64,000 nt of DNA. It comes from Streptomyces fulvoviolaceus (GTDB lineage Bacteria; Actinomycetota; Actinomycetes; Streptomycetales; Streptomycetaceae). The notes under the pieces were generated by a model. That model searched no databases. It was not told the origin of the DNA and saw only the letters and a list, made by a program, of their open reading frames with translations. The DNA lies in contig NZ_JOEY01000016.1 of the NCBI RefSeq assembly GCF_000718165.1, forward strand, positions 186,001-250,000. The letters are read 5' to 3'. Of the stretch, positions 8,413-17,637 are shown one piece after another (the first letter of the stretch is position 1; each line of letters begins with the position of its first letter). The position numbers and the translations under genes are program-made.

Positions 8413-8803
8413 GGTCGTTCCTTGCTGCTCGGGACGCGCTTGTGCTTGAGCGGCTGCCACGCGCCCGGTGGTCGCCGTCCCCTCCTGGGGGACCGGCCAC
8501 AGGTCGTTCCTTTCAAGGCTGGCCGAGCCAGCCCGCACACAAAAGAGACCTTCAGCGTCAAATCCTCGCCAAAGGTCCCCACGGTGCTACAGGCGTTCAA
8601 TCACCATACGACAGGACACAGCAGGATATGGAAGGACTTGAGACGCGGATCACAGGTGACAGGGGAACCGTACACACCTTTTCTAAGGTGTCTGCACCCT
8701 TCACACCGCACAGACACAGGTTCGCCCCGGTAAGCCCAAAGGTAAGAATCACGGGGTTGCGATCACACCCCAGCACCTGTCAAGGGCGGTCTACCATCAG
8801 GTC
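8413..8803. other. 391-base intergenic region between divergent genes
   Basis: There is no credible gene here. It must hold the promoters of the peptide transporter (minus) and the response regulator (plus). A 7-bp inverted repeat with a 4-base loop (ACACCTT at 8674-8680, AAGGTGT at 8685-8691) could be a protein-binding site. No clear -10/-35 pair could be assigned. Confidence 0.5.
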
Positions 8804-9481
<678 letters not shown>

Positions 9482-9539
9482 GTTCGCGGGTTGCGCCGTG
9501 GTGGCTTGTGTGGGTGCGCGGCTGACCGTCGGCGGTGGC

Positions 9540-9598
9540 TGGTCGCGCCCACGCGGCGGAGCCGCAAATTGGGACGGCCCCGCGCCCCTAAGGGCGCG
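9540..9598 (-). repeat. Dispersed intergenic palindromic repeat, family A, copy 3
   Basis: Minus-orientation copy lying between the response regulator and its kinase. The GCGGCGGAGCCGC core hairpin and the CCCCGCGCCCCTAAGGGCGCG arm are both present. Confidence 0.75.
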
Positions 9599-9641
9599 AT
9601 TCCCGCACCGTTCGTCATAGAGCCACTGCCCGGAGGGACCC

Positions 9642-10916
9642 GTGCGTCGCCGTCTTATCCAGTCCACGCTTGCCGTCGTGCTCGTGGTCATCGCCGTGTT
9701 CGGTGTGTCCCTCGTCATCGTCGAGACGCGCACCATCAGCAACAGCGCGCAGGAGCGGGTGGACTCCGAGGCGATCCGGCTGGCCGGGATCGTGGACAGC
9801 AGGCTGTTCGCCGCGGAGGACGTCACGGCGCAGGTCCTGCGGGACCAGGTCGCGCAGGATCGATACGCCGTGATCCGGATCCCGGGCAGGTCACCGATCG
9901 AGGTCGGGACCAAGCCCACCGGTGACGTCATCAGCTCGACGGAGGAGGGCGAGGAGGGCGAGACGGTCACCGTGCAGGAGCCGCGCTCCTCGGTGACCCG
10001 GGAGGTCGGACGTACGCTCCTGATCATCGGGCTGGTCGCCCTGCTCGCGGTGATCGCCGCGGTGCTGCTGGCGATCCGCCAGGCCAACAAGCTCGCCTCC
10101 CCGCTCACCGACCTCGCCGAGACCGCCGAACGCCTCGGCTCCGGCGACCCGCGCCCACGGCACAAGCGGTACGGCGTCCCCGAACTGGACCGGGTCGCCG
10201 ATGTGCTGGACTCCTCCGCCGAGCGCATCGCCCGCATGCTCACCGCGGAACGCCGGCTCGCCGCCGACGCCTCCCACCAGCTCCGTACGCCGCTGACGGC
10301 CCTCTCCATGCGCCTGGAGGAGATCACCCTCACCGACGACCCGGACACGGTGAAGGAGGAGGCGAACGTCGCGCTGACGCAGGTGGAGCGGCTGACGGAC
10401 GTGGTCGAGCGGCTGCTGACGAACTCCCGCGACCCCCGTACCGGCAACGCCGTCACCTTCGACCTCGACGAGGTCATCCAGCAGCAGCTCGCCGAGTGGC
10501 GGCCCGCCTACCGCGGCGTCGGCCGGGCGATCGTCAGCTCCGGCAAGCGGCACCTGACGGCGGTCGGCACGCCCGGCGCGGTCGCGCAGGTGCTGGCCGC
10601 GCTGATCGAGAACTCCCTCATGCACGGCGGCGGCACCGTCGCCCTGCGTACCCGTGTCACCGGCAACCAGACCGTCATCGAGGTCACGGACGAGGGGCCC
10701 GGTGTCCCGGCCGACCTCGGGGCGCGGATCTTCGAGCGGACCATCAGCGGCCGCAACTCCACGGGCATCGGCCTGGCGGTGGCCCGGGACCTCGCGGAGG
10801 CCGACGGAGGGCGCCTGGAGATGCTCCAGACCAAGCCGGCGGTGTTCGCCCTGTTTCTGTCGCGTACGCCGCTGAAGAAGTCGGTGACGGAGGACGAGGA
10901 GCCGACGGTCCGCTGA
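9642..10916 (+). CDS. Sensor histidine kinase
   Basis: This 424-residue membrane kinase has TM1 at about 8-27, an extracytoplasmic sensor of about 95 residues, TM2 at 124-145 and a HAMP linker. The HisKA domain carries phospho-acceptor His212 in DASHQLRTPLTAL. The ATPase domain has the N box LIENSLMHGGG (Asn324), VTDEGPGVP and TGIGLAVARDLAEADGG. The start is GTG with GGAGGG 4 bases upstream. It pairs with the response regulator at 8804. The sensor region contains an acidic run (EEGEEGE) that could bind cations or cationic peptides, but that is inference. Confidence 0.92.
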   Translation: MRRRLIQSTLAVVLVVIAVFGVSLVIVETRTISNSAQERVDSEAIRLAGIVDSRLFAAEDVTAQVLRDQVAQDRYAVIRIPGRSPIEVGTKPTGDVISSTEEGEEGETVTVQEPRSSVTREVGRTLLIIGLVALLAVIAAVLLAIRQANKLASPLTDLAETAERLGSGDPRPRHKRYGVPELDRVADVLDSSAERIARMLTAERRLAADASHQLRTPLTALSMRLEEITLTDDPDTVKEEANVALTQVERLTDVVERLLTNSRDPRTGNAVTFDLDEVIQQQLAEWRPAYRGVGRAIVSSGKRHLTAVGTPGAVAQVLAALIENSLMHGGGTVALRTRVTGNQTVIEVTDEGPGVPADLGARIFERTISGRNSTGIGLAVARDLAEADGGRLEMLQTKPAVFALFLSRTPLKKSVTEDEEPTVR

Positions 10917-10950
10917 GCGGGTCCGGCGAAATCCACTCCGGGTTCGGCAG

Positions 10951-11012
10951 CGCCCCGTAAGGGGCGCGGGGCTGTATCGATTTGCGGCTCCGCCGCGTGG
11001 GCGCGACCAGCC
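10951..11012 (+). repeat. Dispersed intergenic palindromic repeat, family A, copy 4
   Basis: Best-preserved copy: a CGCCCC-gtaa-GGGGCG hairpin, the GGGGCTGTATCGAT segment and the GCGGCTCCGCCGC hairpin. It lies between the convergent kinase and GtrA genes and may serve as a terminator. Confidence 0.75.
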
Positions 11013-11054
11013 CCCACCGGCCCGCGGTAAATGAACTGCATACCCAGCGGAGCG

Positions 11055-11567
11055 TCAGCGCACCGGCAGCTTGGGCCGGGGCTTCGGCGCCGCCCTCTCG
11101 GCCTCTTCCAGGAATGACTCCGCGCTCGCCACGGCCTCCCGGGCCGGCAGGGTCTTGAACACCCACGAGCGGTACGACCAGAACCGGAAGAGCGTCGCGA
11201 CGCCGATGCCGAGGAACTTGAAGACGTTGCTCTGCAGCGGGCTGTCCCAGCCGAAGCCGTACGTCGCCGCGTAGAGCACGCCGTTCTCGATCACCAGGCC
11301 GACCGCGCTGAACAGCAGGAACAGGGTCAGTTCCTTGGTGCGGCCGCTCTTGTCACGGTCCCGGTACGTGAAGTAGCGGAAGCCGATGTAGTTGAAGACG
11401 ATCGCCACGACGGTGGCGATGATGCTCGCTCGCACGACCGGCAACTCGGTCAGATGCCGGACCAGGTTGAACACGACGAGATTGACCAGAAGTCCCGCAC
11501 CGCCGACGGCGCCGAATTTGGCGGCCTCGCGCACGAGCCTTCGCAGCCCTGAGGAACCACGTCCCAT
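11055..11567 (-). CDS. GtrA-family membrane protein
   Basis: This 170-residue protein has four predicted membrane helices and the GtrA opening motif KFGAVGGAGLLVNLVVFNLV. GtrA proteins are thought to flip or help transfer lipid-linked sugars for surface glycans. Conserved YFTYRDR and FKFLGIG-type loops are present. It converges with the kinase gene and diverges from purK. A role in envelope glycan assembly would suit the window, but the substrate cannot be told from sequence. Confidence 0.85.
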   Translation of the reverse strand: MGRGSSGLRRLVREAAKFGAVGGAGLLVNLVVFNLVRHLTELPVVRASIIATVVAIVFNYIGFRYFTYRDRDKSGRTKELTLFLLFSAVGLVIENGVLYAATYGFGWDSPLQSNVFKFLGIGVATLFRFWSYRSWVFKTLPAREAVASAESFLEEAERAAPKPRPKLPVR

Positions 11568-11742
11568 GGTCGTACAGTCCCCCAGTCGGTCGGTTTGAGC
11601 AACCGTCGGTCGGATTCGTCAACCCAACCATGCTAACCATCCCCCTTGTCGGTTGCCTGTGGACGAACTCACAGAGACCGGTAAGAGGTGCGGTAAGAGG
11701 AGCGGAATCCGGCCGCCGTGGCGCGGCCGATACCCTGGGGGC

Positions 11743-12882
11743 GTGACGTTCCCGGTAGTCGGCATGGTCGGCGGGGGGCAGCTCGCTCGTATGACACACG
11801 AGGCGGGCATCCCGCTCGGCATCAAATTCAAGCTTCTCAGTGACACCCCACAGGATTCCGCGGCGCAGGTCGTCAGCGATGTCGTCATCGGCGACTATCG
11901 CGACCTCGACACGCTGCGTGACTTCGCGCGGGGCTGCGACGTGATCACCTTCGATCACGAACACGTACCCACCGAGCACCTGAGGGCCCTGGAGGCGGAC
12001 GGTATCCCCGTCCGCCCCGGCCCCGACGCGCTCGTGCACGCCCAGGACAAGGGCGTGATGCGGGCGAGGCTCGACGCGATCGGGGTGCCGTGCCCACGGC
12101 ACCGCATCGTGAGCGACCCGGCGGACGTGGTCGCCTTCGCGGCGGAAGGCGACGGCTTCCCGGTCGTCCTCAAGACCGTCCGCGGCGGCTACGACGGCAA
12201 GGGCGTGTGGGTCGTCGACTCCGTCGAGGAGGCCGCGGACCCCTTCCGCGCCGGCGTGCCCGTGCTCGCCGAGGAGAAGGTCGACTACGTCCGTGAGCTC
12301 GCCGCCAATGTCGTACGGTCCCCGCACGGCCAGGCCGTCGCCTACCCGGTGGTCGAGTCCCGGCAGGTGAACGGCGTCTGCGACACGGTGATCGCCCCGG
12401 CCCCCGACCTGGACGAGACCCTGGCGCTGCGGGCCGAGGAGATGGCCCTGCGCATCGCCAAGGAACTGGACGTCGTCGGCCACCTCGCCGTCGAGCTGTT
12501 CCAGACCCGCGACGGCCGCATCCTCGTCAACGAGCTCGCGATGCGCCCGCACAACTCGGGCCACTGGACGCAGGACGGCGCGATCACGTCCCAGTTCGCC
12601 AACCACGTCCGCGCGGTCCTGGACCTCCCGCTCGGCGACCCCCGCCCGCGCGCGAAGTGGACGGTCATGGTCAACGTGCTCGGCGGTGACTACCCCGACA
12701 TGTACTCCGCGTATCTGCACTGCATGGCCCGTGACCCCAAGCTGAAGATCCACATGTACGGCAAGGACGTGAAGCCCGGACGCAAGGTCGGCCACGTCAA
12801 CACCTACGGCGACGACCTGGACGACGTCCTCGAGCGCGCACGTCACGCAGCCGGCTACCTGAGAGGCACGATCACAGAATGA
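11743..12882 (+). CDS. purK: 5-(carboxyamino)imidazole ribonucleotide synthase PurK
   Basis: This 379-residue ATP-grasp enzyme converts AIR, bicarbonate and ATP to N5-CAIR in purine synthesis. The N-terminal [12 protein letters not shown] nucleotide motif, [13 protein letters not shown] in the ATP-grasp fold, and [26 protein letters not shown] near the metal site are all present. GTG at 11743 begins directly before the first strand; 30 further in-frame codons upstream have no family character. Its stop overlaps purE by four bases (ATGA), so the two products of consecutive steps are co-translated. Confidence 0.95.
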   Translation: MTFPVVGMVGGGQLARMTHEAGIPLGIKFKLLSDTPQDSAAQVVSDVVIGDYRDLDTLRDFARGCDVITFDHEHVPTEHLRALEADGIPVRPGPDALVHAQDKGVMRARLDAIGVPCPRHRIVSDPADVVAFAAEGDGFPVVLKTVRGGYDGKGVWVVDSVEEAADPFRAGVPVLAEEKVDYVRELAANVVRSPHGQAVAYPVVESRQVNGVCDTVIAPAPDLDETLALRAEEMALRIAKELDVVGHLAVELFQTRDGRILVNELAMRPHNSGHWTQDGAITSQFANHVRAVLDLPLGDPRPRAKWTVMVNVLGGDYPDMYSAYLHCMARDPKLKIHMYGKDVKPGRKVGHVNTYGDDLDDVLERARHAAGYLRGTITE

Positions 12883-13403
12883 GCCCCGTTGTTGGCATCG
12901 TCATGGGGTCGGACTCCGACTGGCCCGTCATGGAGGCCGCCGCCCAGGCCCTCGACGAGTTCGAGATCGAGTACGAGGTCGACGTCGTCTCCGCGCACCG
13001 CATGCCGCGCGAGATGATCGCGTACGGCGAGGAGGCGGCCGGGCGCGGACTCAAGGTGATCATCGCGGGCGCCGGGGGCGCCGCCCACCTCCCGGGCATG
13101 CTCGCCTCGGTCTCCCCGCTGCCGGTCATCGGCGTGCCGGTCCCGCTGAAGTACCTCGACGGCATGGACTCGCTGCTGTCGATCGTGCAGATGCCGGCCG
13201 GTGTCCCGGTCGCCACCGTCTCCGTCGGCGGCGCGCGCAACGCCGGTCTGCTCGCGGCCCGGATCCTCGCCGCCCACGACGAGGAACTCCTCCGCCGTAT
13301 GCGCGAGTTCCAGCAGGAACTCAACGACCAGGCCACCGAGAAGGGCAAGCGCCTGCGGACCAAGGTCGAGGGCGCGGGCAACGGCTTCGGCTTCGGGAAT
13401 TGA
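12879..13403 (+). CDS. purE: N5-CAIR mutase PurE
   Basis: This 174-residue class I PurE converts N5-CAIR to [18 protein letters not shown], the catalytic SAHRMP and [11 protein letters not shown] motifs are intact. ATG overlaps the purK stop. The C-terminus is shaped by an insertion: the stop codon TGA is part of the TTGAA that ends an IS element, so the last residue (Asn) is the element's doing. Removing the element between its TTGAA end and the GTGAA at 14757 would give ...GGG AAG TGA, ending in Lys at the same length. Confidence 0.95.
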   Translation: MSPVVGIVMGSDSDWPVMEAAAQALDEFEIEYEVDVVSAHRMPREMIAYGEEAAGRGLKVIIAGAGGAAHLPGMLASVSPLPVIGVPVPLKYLDGMDSLLSIVQMPAGVPVATVSVGGARNAGLLAARILAAHDEELLRRMREFQQELNDQATEKGKRLRTKVEGAGNGFGFGN

Positions 13404-14756
13404 ATGCTCCTCCTCGTACCGAGGGGGATTCCTGGCTCACGCCGCTCGGTCGCTCGGCGAGCGGTCGAGTCTTACGCGATCGGCACCAGCCGGGTTCAGA
13501 CCAGCCCGGACGAGCATCACGCGTGCGGAGTTCTTGTCCCTGGGGGATACGGCTCCGCAGGCAATGCAGGTGTAAGTACGTTCCGAAAGAGGAAGTGCGT
13601 GCTTGGTTCTCGCTCCGCACTGCGCGCAGTCCATCGTGGTGTGCGCGGGATGGACGAGACGGACGTCACGCCCGTGCTTGCGGCCCATCTCGATCAGGGC
13701 CCGCTTGGTTGCGCCGATAGCCGCATCGGCGGCCTTGCGTGCCCTGGTGGTCCTGGCGAGGAACTTGGGACGGAAGTCCTCGACCGCGATTGCGTCATGA
13801 TCCCTGACCACTTTCTTTGCCCACTTGCGGCCAGTGTCCTGCCGCTGGCGGGCGACTTTCTTGTGGGCCTTGGCCCGCAGCCGTTTCGCTGCCCGGTAGC
13901 CCTTCGAAGCAGTCTGCCCGCTCTTCGGCTTGCGGCGGGCTGCCATCCGGTCGTACCGGGTCACCGTTTTCCTGGCCTTCCGGCCGTGTTCTGCGTGGGG
14001 GAGGTCGTGTGCGTCGCTGGTGGTGGTCGCGGTGTCCTTCACTCCCCAGTCGATCCCGATCACCGCGCCCGTGGTGGGCAGGGGCATCACCTCTGCCGGA
14101 ACAACGAACGAGCAGTACCAGTGGCCCAGGGAGTCCTGGTACACGCGGACCGAGGACGGTTCCGCCGGAAGATTCCGCGACCACACCACCGTCAGCACGA
14201 TCCCGCCCGCCAGATGCAGGCGGCCTTGCTGCAGCCGAAAGCCGCGTCTGGTGTAGCTCAGTGTCGGTCGCGCCTCGTACTTCTTCTTGTACTTCGGCAT
14301 CCCGGCGCGGCGATGTATGGGCAGCCCCTGCCCGATGTCCTTGAGCGCCTTGGCCCGGGACTTGCCGAAGTCGCGAATGATCTGCTGCTGCGGAACCGAA
14401 CCACCCTCTCGCAGCCATGCGTTGCTCGCCCTTGCCTCGGTGAGCATGCGGTCGAGGCGGGCCGGGCCACACGCCTCGCCGGCCCGGTGGGCTTTTGTGG
14501 AACGGGCGACACACTCGTTCCAGATCCACCGGCAACGAGCCCACTCGGCATCGAGCGCGGCACCGGCGGTCGACGAAACGCGCAGCCTGTAGGTGTTGCG
14601 GGTATGCCTTTCCAGTGCAGCCACCCTCAGCTCCGCCACGCTCTCACTCCCTTGGCAATCCTCCGCGGAATACCGCGACGGCCCCGGTCTTTGGAGGAGA
14701 CCGTACGTACGACGGCCGCACACCCGTGCCCGATCTCGCGATCACCATGCCAAGTG
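13400..14756 (-). mobile_element. IS200/IS605-type element carrying only tnpB
   Basis: The element's right end, read on the minus strand, shows GGAATCCCCC, a hairpin (13412-13416 pairs with 13420-13424), GGAGGAGCA and finally TTCAA. This matches the typical right end of IS605-group elements and the 3' end of their guide RNAs. At the left end TTCAC (14761-14757 on the minus strand), a common target motif of this group, abuts a 6-bp inverted repeat (14742-14747 with 14755-14760). No tnpA is present, so movement would need a helper transposase. Boundaries are inferred from these motifs and from the purE reconstruction. Confidence 0.8.
13437..14639 (-). CDS. tnpB: TnpB, RNA-guided RuvC nuclease of an IS605-type element
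   Basis: This 400-residue TnpB has all three RuvC acids: Asp197 in GIDWGVKD, Glu287 in IAVEDFRPK and Asp368 in PRDKNSAR. The zinc finger has Cys338, Cys341, Cys358 and Cys361. TnpB proteins cut DNA next to a target motif, guided by an RNA made from the element's right end, and help keep the element in place. GTG at 14639 follows GGGAG by 7 bases and begins the conserved RHTRNTYRLRVS region; an upstream in-frame start adds 28 unlike residues. The gene ends 34 bases from the purE stop, leaving just room for the RNA 3' end. All catalytic residues are kept, so it may be active. Confidence 0.92.
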   Translation of the reverse strand: MAELRVAALERHTRNTYRLRVSSTAGAALDAEWARCRWIWNECVARSTKAHRAGEACGPARLDRMLTEARASNAWLREGGSVPQQQIIRDFGKSRAKALKDIGQGLPIHRRAGMPKYKKKYEARPTLSYTRRGFRLQQGRLHLAGGIVLTVVWSRNLPAEPSSVRVYQDSLGHWYCSFVVPAEVMPLPTTGAVIGIDWGVKDTATTTSDAHDLPHAEHGRKARKTVTRYDRMAARRKPKSGQTASKGYRAAKRLRAKAHKKVARQRQDTGRKWAKKVVRDHDAIAVEDFRPKFLARTTRARKAADAAIGATKRALIEMGRKHGRDVRLVHPAHTTMDCAQCGARTKHALPLSERTYTCIACGAVSPRDKNSARVMLVRAGLNPAGADRVRLDRSPSDRAA

Positions 14757-14918
14757 GTGAACAGCGGCACGCGTGTTCGCGTCTCTCCGGTGTTGCCGGC
14801 CTGCTGCCCGGTCCCCGCGCCCATGAACCGGTAGGGCGACACTTCGCGTCGCGACGCCAGGTTCCGATTCCTCCCCCGGCGACAACGCCGGGGCCTCCGC
14901 AAGAAACAGGTGATGCCC

Positions 14919-16097
14919 ATGACCTCACTCGACGAAGCCCGGCAGTTCCTGCGGGAGTTCCCCGTCGTCGACGGTCACAACGACCTCCCCTGGGCGCTGC
15001 GCGAACAGGTCCGCTACGACCTCGACGCGCGGGACATCGCCGCCGACCAGAGCGCCCATCTGCACACCGACCTGGGCCGGCTGCGGGCGGGCGGCGTCGG
15101 TGCGCAGTACTGGTCGGTGTACGTCCGCTCGGACCTGCCCGACGCGGTGCCGGCGACGCTGGAACAGATCGACTGCGTACGGCAGTTGATCGACCGCCAT
15201 CCGGCCGACCTGCGGGCCGCGCTCACGGCCGCGGACATGGAGGCGGCGCGCGCGGAAGGCCGTATCGCCTCTCTGATGGGCGCCGAAGGTGGCCACTCGA
15301 TCGCCAACTCCCTCGCCACGCTGCGGGGGTTGTACGCGCTCGGCGTCCGCTACATGACCCTCACCCACAACGACAACGTGGACTGGGCGGACTCGGCGAC
15401 GGACGAGCCGGGCGTCGGGGGCCTGTCGGCCTTCGGGCGTGCGGTGGTGCGCGAGATGAACCGCGAGGGCATGCTCGTCGACCTCTCGCACGTGGCGGCG
15501 ACGACGATGCGGGACGCGCTGGACGCGACGCTCGCGCCGGTGATCTTCTCCCACTCCTCCTCGCGGGCCGTGTGCGACCATCCCCGCAACATCCCCGACG
15601 ACGTCCTGGAACGTCTCCAGGGCAACGGCGGTATGGCGATGGTCACCTTCGTCCCGAAGTTCGTGCTCCAGGCGGCGGTGGACTGGACGGCCGCCGCGGA
15701 CGAGAACATGCGCGAGCACGGCTTCCACCACCTCGCCACCACCCCGGACGCGATGAAGGTCCACCGCGCCTTCGAGGAGCTGCACCCGCGTCCGGTCGCC
15801 ACGGTGTCGACGGTGGCGGACCACCTGGACCACATGCGCGAGGTCGCGGGCATCGACCACCTCGGCATCGGCGGCGACTACGACGGCACGGCCTTCACGC
15901 CGGACGGCCTGAACGACGTCTCCGGCTATCCGAACCTGATCGCGGAGCTCCTCGACCGCGGCTGGTCCAAGTCCGACCTCGCCAAGCTGACTTGGCGGAA
16001 CGCGGTACGGGTCCTGGGCGCCGCGGAGGACGTGGCCCGCGGCCTTCAGACGACGCGGGGGCCGTCCAACGCGACGATCGGGTCGCTCGACGGCTGA
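14919..16097 (+). CDS. Zinc dipeptidase (peptidase family M19, renal dipeptidase type)
   Basis: This 392-residue TIM-barrel hydrolase should cleave dipeptides, including L-Xaa-D-Xaa forms. The binuclear zinc ligands are all visible: His20 and Asp22 (DGHNDLPW), Glu123 (GAEGGHS), His191 (DLSHV), His212 (FSHSSSR) and Asp320 (GIGGDYDG). ATG at 14919 was chosen for the spacing from AAGAAACAGG; ATG at 14913 or GTG at 14910 would add two or three residues. A homologue in S. coelicolor has been structurally studied as a dipeptidase (established knowledge). The gene ends inside the remains of the old-yellow-enzyme gene on the other strand. Confidence 0.93.
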   Translation: MTSLDEARQFLREFPVVDGHNDLPWALREQVRYDLDARDIAADQSAHLHTDLGRLRAGGVGAQYWSVYVRSDLPDAVPATLEQIDCVRQLIDRHPADLRAALTAADMEAARAEGRIASLMGAEGGHSIANSLATLRGLYALGVRYMTLTHNDNVDWADSATDEPGVGGLSAFGRAVVREMNREGMLVDLSHVAATTMRDALDATLAPVIFSHSSSRAVCDHPRNIPDDVLERLQGNGGMAMVTFVPKFVLQAAVDWTAAADENMREHGFHHLATTPDAMKVHRAFEELHPRPVATVSTVADHLDHMREVAGIDHLGIGGDYDGTAFTPDGLNDVSGYPNLIAELLDRGWSKSDLAKLTWRNAVRVLGAAEDVARGLQTTRGPSNATIGSLDG

Positions 16098-16271
16098 GCG
16101 TCGAGGGTGGGGTAGTCGGTGTAGCCGACCGCCCCGCCCACCGCCTCGGTCGCCTCCGCCGTGAACCGCGTCCACCGCTGAGGCGACCCGCCGTATCCGT
16201 CCGTCCTGCGGTTGGTGTTCCCGGCGAGGAACTGGTGCAGCAGATGCCCGTTGGCCGAGTGCACCTCGACC

Positions 16272-16550
16272 GTTCCTTTGGACTGGGCGGGAGTGAGTCC
16301 GCTCAGCCGCACGCCCCGAACGGTCTTGGGCGCACTGGTCCCCGGCGTACTCAACCCCGGGGCGGTGACACGCATCCTGTGCGTGGTCCGGGCCCGGGAG
16401 GCCAGTTCCCTGTGCGACCTGGCCATGTGGGTACGGCCAGAGGCGACGGGGAGGCCCTGAACCATCACTCCGGTGGAGCAGGGGCCCCGCACGCTGGCGC
16501 CGTACCCGGCGTCCCAGATCGTTGCACTCCCCGGCGAGCAGTTGCCGACC
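16272..16550. mobile_element. 275-bp insertion with GACC target duplication
   Basis: The block lies inside the old-yellow-enzyme remnant and is flanked by GACC at 16268-16271 and 16547-16550. Removing it with one GACC restores the family sequence GFEGVEVH exactly. At 279 bp it keeps the frame. The ends share GGGAGTG-type subterminal sequence in inverted orientation but no clean terminal repeat, and there is no transposase, so it looks like a small non-autonomous element. Confidence 0.6.
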
Positions 16551-16925
16551 CCCTCGAAACCCGCCTCGACGGCCCGCCGGGCGGCCGCGGCGAAGTCGGC
16601 GACGGTGGACCGGATGTCGTCCACGGTCATCTCCCGGGGCACGACGGACGGCCGGTGCCCGCCCGGAGTGAAGATCGTCTCCGGCAGCGGCACGGGGGAG
16701 GGCGCGACCGGCGTCAGACCGGTGGTCGCCGGGTGGCTGGCCCGTCCGCCGTGCTGGAGCTGGAGGAACATCCGCCCGCCGGCCGCCCGCACGGCCTCGG
16801 TCACCCGCCGCCAGCCGGCCGTGTGCCGGTCGGTGTGGATCGCGGTGATGTTCGGATACGTCTGCCCGACCGCGTTCGGCGTCGAGGCCTCGCCGATGAT
16901 CAGGCCGGCCGAGGCACGCTGGGCG

Positions 16926-16968
16926 ATGGGGGTCCCCCCGGCTCGAGCGAAGTCGAGAGCTGGGGGAG
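16926..16968. repeat. 43-bp palindromic insert, family B, copy 1
   Basis: ATGGGGGTCCCCCC, a CTCGAGCGAAGTCGAG hairpin, then TGGGGGAG. The outer CCCCC and GGGGG arms also pair. It breaks the reading frame of the old-yellow-enzyme gene. A close relative lies in the CopC-CopD gene at 23314. Confidence 0.85.
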
Positions 16969-17107
16969 GGTGGCCATCAGGTCGGTGGGGGTGCCGTCTG
17001 CCTCCGCGCGGTTGCGGGTGAGCGGGGCCATCACGAGGTGGTGGGGGAGCGCGAGCCGGCCGAGCCGGGCCGGTGCCAGGAAGTCCGGTGTGTTCGTCAT
17101 GGCCGTA

Positions 17108-17138
17108 CGCTAGAACCTGACACTGATGTCAGATTCAA
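17108..17138 (-). promoter_or_regulatory. MerR-type operator with 19-base promoter spacer
   Basis: On the minus strand TTGAAT (17138-17133) and CTAGCG (17113-17108) are 19 bases apart, longer than the usual 17. The dyad CTGACA-ctga-TGTCAG (17117-17132) fills the spacer. This is the layout on which MerR regulators twist DNA to activate. It sits between the divergent MerR gene and the broken reductase. Confidence 0.65.
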
Positions 17139-17171
17139 GTCTGGTGATTCAAGCCCGGGGGGGCGCCGCTC

Positions 17172-17531
17172 ATGCGGATCGGTGAACTGGCGCGGCGGAC
17201 GAACGTGAGCGAACGGTCGCTGCGCTACTACGAGGCCCAGGAACTGCTGGCCGCCGACCGCACGCCCGGCGGGCACCGGGACTACCCGGAGGCGGCCGTC
17301 GACCGGGTCATCCGGATCCAGGAGCTGTACGCGGCCGGACTGCACAGCGAGAAGATCCGGCAGCTGCTGCCCTGCATGCGCGACCAGGACGGCGGCCCCT
17401 CCACGATCGCCACCCCGCGCCTGGTCGCCGACCTGACCGAGGAACGCGAGCGCATCGACCGCCTGATCGCCGACCTCGTCCGCTCCCGGGAGACGCTGGA
17501 CGACGTGATCGACGCGGCCCGGGATCACTGA
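17172..17531 (+). CDS. MerR-family transcriptional regulator
   Basis: This 119-residue protein has an N-terminal winged helix (MRIGELARRTNVSERSLRYY...LLAADRTPGGHRDY) and a C-terminal coiled-coil dimerisation helix ending RETLDDVIDAARDH. There is no cysteine cluster typical of metal sensors; a single Cys lies in LLPCMRD. It diverges from the old-yellow-enzyme pseudogene across a MerR-like dyad, so it was probably that gene's thiol- or electrophile-responsive activator and now may regulate only itself or distant genes. ATG at 17172 is the only start consistent with the domain. Confidence 0.9.
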   Translation: MRIGELARRTNVSERSLRYYEAQELLAADRTPGGHRDYPEAAVDRVIRIQELYAAGLHSEKIRQLLPCMRDQDGGPSTIATPRLVADLTEERERIDRLIADLVRSRETLDDVIDAARDH

Positions 17532-17637
17532 ATCGGCGGACCCCCGTACGCCCCACCCACCAGGAAGCCCCCTCCGCTCCGTGCGACGGTGACCGTACTG
17601 CTGATCACGACGCCGATCACGACGTACGGAGCCCGCC

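Larger units (their letters stand above)
16046..17100 (-). pseudogene. Broken old-yellow-enzyme (NADH:flavin oxidoreductase) gene
   Basis: Reading from 17100, the first 39 residues are normal (PARLGRLALPHHLVMAPLTR, then PTDLMAT). A 43-bp palindromic insert (16926-16968) then shifts the frame and a stop follows at 16900. Downstream, VTEAVRAAGGRMFLQLQHGG resumes in the original product's sense. It is interrupted after AGFEGV by a 279-bp in-frame insertion and continues with EVHSANGHLLHQFLAGNTNRR. After YGGSP it jumps to the family C-terminus [10 protein letters not shown], so most of the barrel's second half is deleted. Such enzymes reduce activated alkenes with FMN. The divergent MerR gene probably once regulated it. 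Confidence 0.85.

Noticed and set aside
14495..17113. An 872-codon plus-strand open frame across tnpB, the dipeptidase and the reductase remnant
   Set aside because: It crosses several genes in the wrong frame, is Arg/Pro-rich and has no recognisable domain.
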